Source of the DNA: Campylorhamphus procurvoides
Taxonomy: Eukaryota > Chordata > Aves > Passeriformes > Dendrocolaptidae
Length of the DNA stretch: 64,000 nt
NCBI GenBank assembly: GCA_013396655.1
Contig: WBMV01008568.1
Span: 1,655,329-1,719,328 of the forward strand
Direction of reading: 5' to 3'
The stretch's first letter is position 1. Every line of letters starts with the position of its first letter. The notes under the pieces are model-generated. The model was given only the letters and a program-made list of their open reading frames with translations, was not told the DNA's origin and ran no database searches. Below, piece by piece: positions 13,018 through 54,900 of this stretch. The translations under genes and the position numbers were made by a program.

Positions 13018-13208
13018 AAGATGGCTCCGCAGTAGCTTCACTCCCTGCTCAATGCCCAGTTCCGGCGTGGCAGTAAGCGTCTCACCAGCCGGAACTCGCC
13101 TTGCCCTTAGTCAAAATGGCGACTGCTGACTTCAGCTGGGGTGTGGTTGCCCGTAAAGGCTGAAGCGCCTGGCTCTCCCCTCACCTTTCCCTGGACCAAG
13201 ATGGCGGC
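13018..13208 (+). promoter_or_regulatory. Three YY1-like motifs
   Basis: AAGATGGCTCC at 13018-13028, AAAATGGCGAC at 13113-13123 and AAGATGGCGGC at 13198-13208 all carry the AANATGGC core, and the third matches the full YY1 consensus. All are on the plus strand, spaced 95 and 85 bases. YY1 sites in this orientation commonly lie just downstream of TSSs in TATA-less CpG promoters, so transcription may start a little upstream of one of them. Confidence 0.6.
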
Positions 13209-13251
13209 GCAGGGCGCTGCCGCCCCGCCCGCCGGGGGTGCCGCCCAAGCG

Positions 13252-13261
13252 GTCACGTGAC
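13252..13261. promoter_or_regulatory. CLEAR element (TFEB/TFE3/MITF site)
   Basis: GTCACGTGAC is a perfect 10-base palindrome and the exact core of the CLEAR motif, bound by TFEB-family factors at promoters of lysosomal genes. It lies within about 110 bases of the GALC signal-peptide codons, where such sites normally act. GALC is a lysosomal hydrolase, so the site fits the gene. Confidence 0.75.
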
Positions 13262-13305
13262 GCGCGTTGCCGAGCAGTACCGAGGCGCGCGGGGACGGGG
13301 CGGGA

Positions 13306-13358
13306 NNNNNNNNNNNNNNNNNNNNNNNNNNNNNNNNNNNNNNNNNNNNNNNNNNNNN
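13306..13358. other. Assembly gap (53 N) inside GALC exon 1
   Basis: Unsequenced bases in the GC-richest part of the promoter. The GALC initiation codon and the first part of the signal peptide are probably inside or just before the gap. The true gap length is unknown, so the frame across it cannot be used. Confidence 0.95.
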
Positions 13359-13360
13359 GG

Positions 13361-44511
<31,151 letters not shown>

Positions 44512-44801
44512 GGTGCCTTTGTTGTTTGGAGTACCCACTTCTCATATTACTTTGAAAAAGAGCCAATTCAAACTTGGGGGAAAGCTTAATGTTATGCTGT
44601 GATTGATCTGTTGGCAAAGAACCTGTATTCTGTCCTTATTATTTGTTAAAGGTTTGCTTGAGTCGATGTCAACATGACTGTAACTTTATCCCCTGGTTGC
44701 TATGGGATTTTTGCCCTTCGATTTTTTGGGGGTAAATTTTAGTTGAAGGTAATGATGAAAACAAATTAATGGATTTAAATATCTTTTAATAACAACATCT
44801 T

Positions 44802-44841
44802 AACTTACCAACTCACTTCTAAACTTACTAGCTCACTTCTA
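44802..44841 (+). repeat. 20-bp tandem repeat in GALC 3' UTR
   Basis: Two copies of an AACTTACTAGCTCACTTCTA-type unit, 18 of 20 bases identical. Together with the following GGTAACTTTAG it makes a CTTAC/CTTCT-rich element just upstream of the poly(A) signal. Confidence 0.8.
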
Positions 44842-44930
44842 AGGTAACTTTAGAAGTTAACTGAAGACAGATGCTTCTTAAGCTGCATTTCTTAATGCTT
44901 CCACGATTATGTCCATTCCTTTCACTGTGA

Positions 44931-44936
44931 AATAAA
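44931..44936 (+). terminator. GALC: Proximal poly(A) signal AATAAA of GALC
   Basis: First canonical hexamer after the stop, 420 bases downstream, in AATAAAGAATTAAATGCC with an overlapping ATTAAA. GT/T-rich sequence (GTTTTGTAGGTCT) follows within 50 bases. Confidence 0.7.
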
Positions 44937-44955
44937 GAATTAAATGCCAGTAAGC

Positions 44956-47040
44956 CTTATGAGCCAGTGGCCCCATAGTTTTGTAGGTCTATCATTCTCA
45001 AGTTTCATTTGTCTAAAGTACCTAGACTTTCAATAGTAAAAAAAAGATGTTTTATCTGTTTTTCTGCTACAGTCTGTGACTAGACATTACTGTACTCCAA
45101 GTGCATTAGATTACTTCTTCCTGATTACTTCTTCCAACTTTCATTGCCAGCCCTAAAATACATCCTATTTTCAGTGGAATGTAAATGTGCCTTATGGCTG
45201 ATCAGGCAGTGCAAGATGTGCCTTACTTCTAATCTACCTCCTCTTTTCAATGAAAGGATTGAAATGGATGAAAAGATACCATAACTTACAGTTTGTTGAT
45301 GATAGTCTTATGGATTTTTTGCATGGTGCAAAGAATAAAATCTTTGCATCATGGATGCTGTCAAGGAGAGTCCTTATTTTTGTGTCAAGTCACATACATA
45401 AACTGGCCTTTTGTTTCTAGAAACTTTGGCAACCATCTCTCACTTTTGGTGGATCTAAAGCTTAGAACAGAAGCGTAACAATGTTATTTAGCTTACATTA
45501 CTGTAGCACAGAGGAGATATGGATACTGTCAGTTCCTGGTATAAAAAAAAATTAGTCTTTAGAAGCCTGCAGTCTGTTCATGAGGTAAGTGACAGCAGGT
45601 GGACACAGACAGAATGGTTTAGTGAGCCATGCAGTGGTATGGACACAATAGTGTCTGTCTTTACACTTTTCCTAGGTATCATGGAGTGAAATTCAGAAGG
45701 AAGTTCAGATCCTTGAGAAAAGAGGGGTTCTGTTTTGTGGTTGCTTAATTTTATTTTTTTCACGAAGTTGCTGTGTTATAAAGAAAGCAAATCCTTGAGA
45801 ATATAAAGGAGTTCTGAATGGGATTTTCCTCACATACATTCCACATTCAGTTGGCTTCAGATTTTTTTCTTGTTTGCCCTTGGTCGGTTTGAATGAAGAT
45901 GTTGTCAATTGCTGTAATGCCTCCTATGTCCACCTACTTTTCACATTCACATTGTATTTAACTGCCAAGTGAGTAGTCTGCAGACTTGATAGGGCACTAG
46001 TGGCTGTGTGAGGCCATTTGTAGCAGGCAATATCTTGAGAAACAGATCTGCAGTATACTTGGTTTTATAGAGATTATTCTTCTGATCCATTTTACTTTGA
46101 AGGCTGGTTCCAGTAAGTGTTAACTTCAGTCTTTGAAGTTGTCTTCTAATACAGAGTTAATGTAATAGAAATTGTTCCTGGAAAATTTTTATGAAGTTTA
46201 TCTTCAAATTAGTTTTTGGAGAAGACTGAATATTCCATCTCTAATAGCTAAAAGACAAAGCATTTTTATTATACTGATACTGCTCATTTCTATGTGCAAA
46301 TTTTGTACATGGTAGTAACCTTGAAAAATAGTTCAGACCACTAAACTTTAAAACTCTTAGAAAACTTCTAAATATGAAGTAACTGTTTACTTAACCGGGT
46401 TAAAAATGAAAGCCAGTTTTCCACATCAGTTTCATTTGATTGTTGAAGTGTGGATGCAGGTTTGTTCATTACTTGCTTGATTTCATAGGGAATGTCACTG
46501 GTCACTCCAAATGTGAAGCAATCTAATTTTAGGTCCTCATATTCAAGTAATATGAGTATAATATCCCAGAATAAATTTATTTCAGCTGTGATGGATTTTC
46601 CTGGTAGGATACTTCTTGTGGACTTCCCGGTAGCTTCTGTGGCTGGAAGTGGTGTTTGTGCAAGAGAGAGATCAGCTGTGATGCAGTTTTTCCAAAGACG
46701 CTGTCCTTTTTTTTAACTTTTAATGCACTAGTGTAATAAACTGTACTGTTATATTGTGTACTAAACACAATGTATTTTATCACTGGACATGTTGATTTTT
46801 TTTTTCTAATCTTAGTTTACAATGTTAGAGGATTAAAATGCTATGAACAGAGTAAGTGATTTAATGTTGATATAATGTTATTCATCTTTGTATATCTGCA
46901 ATTCTTCACCCTTCAGCAGACTGTAATATGTTTGGCAATAACAAGCTGTCAGGTTTTTCACTGAGGGGTGGATTTATATTGTTGATTATAAACACTAATC
47001 ATTCCAAATGGACAAATAAAACCCATAAAACCCCTTTATT
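44956..47040. other. Possible extended GALC 3' UTR
   Basis: Non-coding and AT-rich. Further canonical AATAAA hexamers at 46735-46740 and 47015-47020 could serve longer GALC mRNAs. A 14-bp repeat (GATTACTTCTTCC) stands twice at 45109-45136. No coding exon seen. Confidence 0.45.
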
Positions 47041-50000
47041 TGTGTAGAATGCTTCTGTAAATGGGTCTTGGTTTTCTTCAGTTAGAAAGCTGACAGTTTT
47101 TCCATTATGATTTCTGATAAATATGCTTGGCATTAACTTAATTGGGTTGGAAGAGCTTTTCTGACACTCTGAATAGCCAACCAGTCCTCATTAATAAATA
47201 TCTCAAAATCCATATGCAGTAGGGCTTTTGCTGTTGATAAAATGATTTTCTTATACTGCTTCTTTCTGGGTGGTTTTTTTGCATTTAGTGAAGGGAATTA
47301 AGTTGTGTTTGAGGACCAGTGATGCAAAACTGCTGAGTACTAAGATCTTATGAATTTAGCTGATAGTCAGGTTCTGCATATGGGAACAGTATTGTACAGA
47401 TGCACTTTTAAAGTTTAAAGAAGGCTTCTTTACTTTGAGTATCCTTTTGCATCTAGCTTCAGATGCATTTTTTTTTTAAACTAAACTTAAGGTTCAACTT
47501 TACAAAGAGGGGAGAAATTCCATAGAGCTAGTCATGTTGTCCAAGCCGTCATGCCAGTAGGAAGGAATTACCGTGGAAATACTGCCTTCCAGCAGCGAGG
47601 TGTGTGCTACCCCCTACACAAAACCACTGCATCAAAATCAATTCTGTCTGTTATCTACAATCCCACCTTTAAGGTTAGACACAAGCAGTGCTTGTGATTT
47701 TCAAACCCTGCATAACACTGTGACTTCTTTGCTTTAAAGTTACAGGAGACTTTATTAGTTTAGGCTACTGATGATGGTTCCTTTTACAGCCACTTCCTTG
47801 TATCACTGTATCAAAAATAAATTTATACTTCTGGATTTGATTTGGAGTGGTAGTGGTTTGCTCTTATTGAATCAGTTTTATTGCATTGTAGCAGCAGGTT
47901 GGTTGTTTTCACTTAATAAATTTTCATTTACTTACCTGGAGTTTCTATTTCTCCATTTTCTGGAGTGGTGTGCATATTATGAAAATAACCACCGTAATTA
48001 TTGCTGTCTTTGATTTCAGCAGTATAGCCAAAGAGGGATAGTGTTTGAACTTTATTCTCACTCTGGTTTGTTTCTTTGGAGCGTTTTTTGGGGTTTTTTT
48101 AGTGTTTTTTAAACATTGCATGCATGCAAGACTAGCACATGCTAAGAGTGGCAGGCAGGGAGGCTGTAAAAATACCCGTAATTTTGAAGACTTACTAGGC
48201 TTGTAGAATCATCAGGTAGCCCTTTTAGGGTTTTGAGAATATTATACTTTGATACTTGATGAGACAAAATACCATCTGCCAGTTAATGTCAGGGCTTGCT
48301 GAAACAGAAAATGCAAATGATTATCTGTTTTCTTAGCAAATATAAGGTAAAGGTATTTGCTTTTTTTGCATGTGGCTGGGACCTCAGAAATCATCCCGAT
48401 CATATTGGTAATGTATGAAAAGTTAACATGAGCAAGTTCCTCTTGCCACTAGTTATGTTCCTTCCATTTATGCTCAAATGTTGCAGAAACAATAAAAGTG
48501 GTGTTTCTAGAACTTGTGTTCTGAAAAAAACCCAGAGCAGAGGAAAATGTGCATTTGCAGCAGTGTTGCCAAGCTTTCACAGTTTGCCAAGATATTTTTA
48601 CGTGGTTTTCATAGTGGCTAAGACAAACAACTGTGAAACAGTATTTTAACTCTCAAGAAATTTTATTTGGATAAGATTAGAAACAGATACAGAACCTAAA
48701 TATCGGTTTTGTCAGGGGCTCCCAGTAACTTTGCAACTAGTGCGTTAAACCTGACTTTTCCTTTTGTACACCCCAGGCTAAACTTAGGCATATCTCTGGA
48801 AAGAGAGGATGAAAATATCCTCAAAGTTTTTGTTGGAGTGTTGACTTTTTTCAAATGCCTTTTCTGTTGGTATCAAGTGTACCTGACTAAGTTTAAACTT
48901 CACTTAGGTCAGTAATTTTGTTTTTTCTGTGTTTGTAGATATGCAGGTGGCTCAGTACAGATTTAAGAGTGTGTAAGAGGAAACAACCTAGTGCCTAACA
49001 TTAGGCTAATGTTATGCAGCTGTGGCCTGGGGATCCTTCATGGTCTAAGACAGAGGAGATAACCAAAATGACTACTAAAAAACCCCTCCAAACTAACTCT
49101 GCACACATGTTCCCAAATAGTACAGGGAAAATCAAAGAACGGTCCAGGTTTTCCTTTATTTTCTTTGTTCAGGTCCTGCTGGAAAATACAGTCATCTTCC
49201 TTACTGCTTTCCATTAACAATATTTTAGTTAAATGCCTATAGAGAATTCAAGACTTCATTGTTACTAAAAACTAAATGTTTAGCTAGTTATCGACATGGC
49301 TCTTTTGCAAGAATGCTAGGATTAGAAAAGGTTACAGAACATGAACACAGGTTATGCAGCTGAAAGGCACGTCTGTGATGTGTGAATCAGTCCTGCTCCT
49401 GGTTGCAGAAGATTTCTTCCCTTCGAGCACGGCAGCAAAGCTGTATGAACAGGGAAAATGTTTCTCTGTTTACTGCCAGCCCCCTTCAAGGTTTTGGAAA
49501 GCTTCATGTACTTTGGCCAGTCTGTGTTCGCACAGGAGCGACTCTGTAGCCTCTTAACTTGATTGTACAGTGTTAATAGAGTAATTTCAAAGAGCAGATG
49601 GCAATGACAAACAGCAAATCCTGTTAAGGATGTCCGTATTCCCTTCTAATGTGATTGCTCTTGTAGTGGGAGCAATAAATGGTAGTGTTCACTGGCAAGA
49701 GATCAGGCAGGTTTTGTGCTGAACTGAGGTGCACACTAATGGCTTGGTGCAGAGATTTATAAAGCTTCACTGGGATGCACAGTGTCTCTGGCATAAGCTG
49801 ACTATTTCCTGTTCAGTCTAAGATTGCTGTTTAATGCCTCAAATTCGTTTTTTTTCTTGCTGCTCAGCTGATACTTTATCTTAAATAAATACTTTTACCA
49901 GCATTATAGGTAGTATGCTCAATGCAGAAGGGCAAGCCTGTACCAGAAGGACGAGGCTGACAGTACCCTGTTGGTTATTCAGCCCATCTCCTTGACACCT

Positions 50001-53000
50001 GTGATTTTACCTTGAGAGACAAAATACTTTGATTAAATGAATACGGTTACACTATGAACACTCCCCTCCCAAGCCACTGGGAGTCTGTTATTGTGTTACT
50101 GAATCCATGCGGGAGACTCATTTCAAATGCCGTAGTGAGGAAGATATAAGTAATATTATCTAAATGTTAGTTCTAGTAGTTCTCTGCAACAAAATTTCCA
50201 GCCTCCCTATGTGCAAATATATTCTTTATGTACCTGGTTTCATTCTCCTTTCCTGTTTGCACTTTTAAAATGGTAAATACTTACCAAATTCTCAATCAAA
50301 GGCTTAGCCAGGCGAAAATGCAACAATCTTAATCTTTTGTACAATTCAATCTTTTTTTAGCTCTGTATTGCAGCTAATTATTTTCCTCTTGAGCTGAATT
50401 TGAATATTGTCACGTATTTTTATAATAAGCAGAATTAATGTACGCCAGGGTCTGCAAGAAGGCATCAGCAGGGCAGTGTAAGCATCTCAACTTTGTTCTG
50501 GTGTTTTAGCTGCCAAGCCACAAGTCACCGTAACTAATTTCTTTCCTGTCTTCATCTCCCCACACAGTTGCCAATGCCTTATAGGGAGGCTACATGGGTG
50601 ACACCCTCAATGGTATTATTAAGGATTAAAGTTGAGTGTTTTTCTTCTGTGTGACATGGCGAATTGGATGCCCATCTTCTGTACCTTCTTTGTTGAACTC
50701 AACCTCCAAGAATTCAGGCAGGCTTTTGATCTGTTTAATTAAACAATTAGGCAGTTAATAGCCTGAAAGATTTTCTTTCTTTTCCTTTGAACCATGTTAC
50801 TTTTTTTTTAAAAATTATTTTTCTCCAAGAACCCTGATGTAGAAAGGGTGCTGGGTTGCCTTTATTACATCAGAACCTGATTACAGCAATTCCGTGTTTA
50901 GCAACCTCCCTGATGAGTATATACTGCATCCTCAAATGCCTTTGAAGACTTCTGCTGGAGGTACTTACCCGTACTAGGTCATTTCAGAAGGCAGTTTTTC
51001 TGAAAAACTTGCTAGTTTCTACTAAAGTAGTATGCTGATTCTAATCGTGGTGGTGATTGTTTTCTGCCCTGTGATGCTTTAGCTTTGCGTTGTCTAACTG
51101 AAATGTCTTTTTCTTCCTGTGTCTACAAATTCAAAGACTGTTGTCCACATCCCACTTGTTTAATCTGCAAGGAACTCAGCACAATGTAAATATTTCTACC
51201 ACTTCTTCTATAGTGCCATCTAGTGCAAATGAGGGAAACGTGTGTTGCATGGGGCATGTGACTGGTGATTTAGAGATTCTCTGTTTAGGTGTATCTCTGT
51301 TGGAGACAGTGCTCTGAAATCAGAATATAACAAGATTATATATAAACCTGTATTGAGTTTTCAAAACGTACAGTCCGTTTTTAAGTGATTATGGGGCTCT
51401 GTGTGCAGTCCTGGATAGTTGTGATTTTTTTTTTTTAATATTTAAATTCACTACACTTACCAGAGCTATAACTCTCTGGTGGATGGAATTCTTCAGTGCA
51501 TCCTAACATGGTGTCCTAGACTCACTCCATGCCTCAGTTTCCTAATTAGAAAGTAGGCACATTACAGGGATATCATAGCACTGAGCACTCTTGCTTAGTA
51601 GACCTAAGAAATAGAGCTACTACTTTAACTTCCCTCCTACAAAGACTAAAAGCCTTATCAGGGACCACACTGGTCTGTGTGTCACCTGTTAGAAGTGTAA
51701 GTGGGGAATTGACAGTGCCCTGAGAGCAGATTTGCCTCTGTTCACTGGTTCTCAGTTCTGCATTAGTGATGGTGGGGGACTGGGAAGTGTGACTTCATTT
51801 CCTTTTAAGTTTTCTACAGAATGTACTTATTTTATTTTTCATGTCTGCATAGAACACTAATGATGCTCTGCCTCTAATGATAGTCACACTACTAGTGTAG
51901 GTTTTTTCACAGAGTTTTGGAAAGGACTCCCTTGATTCTGTGTACTTTGGTGTCCTGTGGTTTCTCAGTCCAACAGTCTCACAGTAGAGAAAAAACAGGC
52001 AAAAGTGATGGAGTCAGTGAGCTGAAACATAAGCACATCACCAACAGCTGCCACTACCCACAAAGGAAATCTGGAAAAGGTAAGGCAACATGCTGTGCTT
52101 CACAGAGCTGCCTTTCTAGTGGAACCAGTATGAATGGAAATGGGTAGAATAGGTTGAAAATGGCCTTGTTTGATATGGAAACACATAGTGGAGTGATGTA
52201 AAGCTTATATAGTCTCTTCTTGGAGTTGTATCAGTCCCTGCATATTTAGCATGACTTAACAAGGTAGGAGGATTTGTGTTAATGCATCTGTAAAAGCCTG
52301 AGTCCGTAACATGCCCTCAAAAATGCCCATCTCCAGGCTCTCTCCTTTCTTTTCACTGAAAAAATGATACAAGTCATACCTAGCAAAAGAGCAGAATGGT
52401 ACAGGAAGAATACAAGGCCAAGTCCACTTGTTCCTTCTGTTGTTACCTTTCCTCAGTGTTGTTTTTCTGAAGCTAATGAACACTGCCCATGTTATTGCTT
52501 GACTATAGCTATGTCTTTTCCTCTGGGGACGTAATTCCCTGTGAAAAGTCTCTCAGTCCTAACCAAAACCAGATAAACAGCAATGCTATTCCAGTTCACT
52601 GAGTGTGACTGACACGGTATTTGAAATCACCCCTCAGTCCAGACAGTCAGGAGGGGCACCTCATACTTCAGGCTGCAAAAACCCCCACCTCATTACAGCA
52701 AGTCTGATCTATACTCAGAAAAAAATTCTGTAGTGGTATCACAAAGATTGGTTTCCGAGTGAAAAATTGAGGTTTGACATGAACCTTAGGACTTTTTATC
52801 TTTTGTGACAAGTTCGTACAGCAAGAGGCCCTTGTGGTCTCGGTTAGAGGCACTAGATGGCAGTGGAAGTATAGCTAAGGAAATAGCTGCCCTGTTTCTC
52901 TGAGCCATGAAAAACAAGGAATGAAGGAGGCTTTACTTGAGAAGATAAGGTTAAGACTATGGACGGCCTTCTGTGCACAAAACCCAAGGCTTCCCTTACA

Positions 53001-54817
53001 AGGAATATTAATTCCTCTTTTAATAATTTTGCATCTCCTTTAAGCAGATTAACTTATAAAAAAACAAATGCTTTGTAAAGCATCTATTACCTACAGTGGT
53101 TTTTCTGGATCAGAGCCATTAAAACAAGAAAAAGCCCCAAATGTGAAATTGCTGTCAGTGGCACAACTTTTGTGTGTCTCGTTAATCTTAACTTGTGTAT
53201 TCAAGCTAAGAAATGATCTGCAGTTATTATTTTTAGAACACATTGAATTTGCTCTTCACTGATAATTATGCTGCTACAGCCTGTATTCTAAAAGCCTTTG
53301 ACATGCCACAGCCCCAGCACTGGAAGGTCTCCCTCTGAGCATGCAGCTGTACATGCTCCACTGAGATTCTGTATGGGAGGGCTGTGCACAGATGGGATCA
53401 CAGGACAAAAAGTCAGACTTGATGTGACAGCGAATGAAAATGGTGTATAGGAGCTTTTTACAGTGTACAGCTGCAAGATTGTTATTTCCCATCATTTTGA
53501 GGTTTTCTGAGGTGTTGGGCTCATCTTTTCTGCCTAAGTTTTAAAATATAAAATCGATAGATTGGAATGCTGCAAGGGACACAGGCACTGTGTGAGAAAG
53601 AAGCAGCATGTTTGCAATGACAGAGCAATTGTCATGCAGCTTACCCTTGAACAAGTCAGTTCTTTGCTCAAAGGGGTCTGGAGACAGGAAAGGCAGCAGC
53701 CCTGTAAACATGTGTGAAGGGAGGGCACAAAGAGCACATCAGAAACAGGCACTGGCTGACTTTGGAGTGACTGAGAAACTCATGAAAACGAAGAGGTCAA
53801 CGGTGTGAATGCAGAAAGGGAGGATGGGTTTGGCCATTATCAAGTGTCTCAGAGCAGCATAATCGGAAATATGGGAGAGGTAAATGAGCAGTGATTACTG
53901 GGAAAGCAATTCACTCCCTCGTGCCAGGTTTTCAAAAGCTTTATGTGCTGTAGGTTAATAGCCAGCTATTTGCTTTCACTCTGGATTAAGCCCCAGGCTT
54001 CCTGAGGTGATGTCCTTCCCTGTCCCTCATAGACCCCCACTGTCAGGAAGCTCAATGCTGGGCATAGGTATAGGCTGTCTCATCTCAGCCTCTCTGGCAA
54101 CACCTCGCTCAAGGAAGTCCTTAGTTATGGGTTCTCTGGTTTGCTTTCTGTACCTTTGGCATTACCCCAGAAAGGGCCTACCTGGATGTGTCCAGGGACT
54201 GGGCAGAAGGATTTCGTGTAAATTAAAACAAAGATACAAGATTCTGAGATGAAAATGTATCATTATGCCTGGCCTTCTGGAAAGCAAAGAGAAATGTTTT
54301 TCGTTTTGACAGAGATTATAGAAGTACCCAGAGGACATTTGAAACTTAAGTGGGGACTGTTCTTTAGTCTGGCTTTTCTGTAAGGCATCCATGAGGCTTG
54401 CTTCTTTAAAGAGTGAATACATCATTGTGTGGTGGGGAGAATGCACAAGACAAGGAATTTGATGCTTATTTGTCTTAGATGGCTCTTATGACCAGTATTT
54501 TGCGCAAGTTTTTGCGGAGGAGGAAGATAATGTTTTCTGTGGGAGTGTCATGCCCCTGTCTAATTAGTTTTTCATCTTTGAAAAACTAATAAATTTTACT
54601 TACTGGTTTATAACTTTAATGCTGTCTGTGTATTTTTTTTTGTCCATTTTCTTGATGAAATTCCTCTGAGTGTTGGTTATTTTTACAGACCTTTAGGTAC
54701 ACTGTGCTTCTAGGTCATGACTCTTTTCCTTGTACTTTGTTCTGACAGAAAGTGATCTTCAGGAGCATCTCAGGTTTTCATTTTGGCTTTCCTTGATATA
54801 ACTTTAGCTTTTTGAGC
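47041..54817. other. Gene-poor flank downstream of GALC
   Basis: I see no coding exon, RNA gene or clear transposon. The part at about 50220-50780 has the look of conserved non-coding DNA: homeodomain motifs in ordinary complex sequence (AGCTAATTATTTTCC near 50371) and a perfect 14-base palindrome TGTTTAATTAAACA at 50732-50745. Short open frames scattered here lack domain features. Confidence 0.5.
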
Positions 54818-54900
54818 GAAAGTGAAAAAGAAACCTTTCCACGGGGTGCTGAGGAACCAAAATGTGCTCACTGAACCCTGACAGGTTTTCGCTTTCACTC
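54818..54900. promoter_or_regulatory. Pair of inverted interferon-response-like elements
   Basis: GAAAGTGAAAAAGAAACC at 54818-54835 has three GAAA cores at six-base spacing, the IRF/ISRE pattern. GGTTTTCGCTTTCACT at 54885-54899 is the same kind of element on the other strand (GTGAAAGCGAAAACC). Two strong matches in 83 bases are unlikely to be chance, but function is inferred. Confidence 0.5.

Larger units (their letters stand above)
44512..44955 (+). other. GALC: GALC proximal 3' UTR
   Basis: From the stop codon to shortly after the first AATAAA at 44931-44936. Contains two adjacent ~20-bp copies of AACTTACYARCTCACTTCTA at 44802-44841. Cleavage is expected 10-30 bases after the signal. Confidence 0.65.

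Noticed and set aside
12498..13076. Long open frame on the plus strand upstream of GALC exon 1
   Set aside because: It lies in a CpG island where stops are rare, contains an N, lacks domains, and overlaps other equally long frames in both strands.
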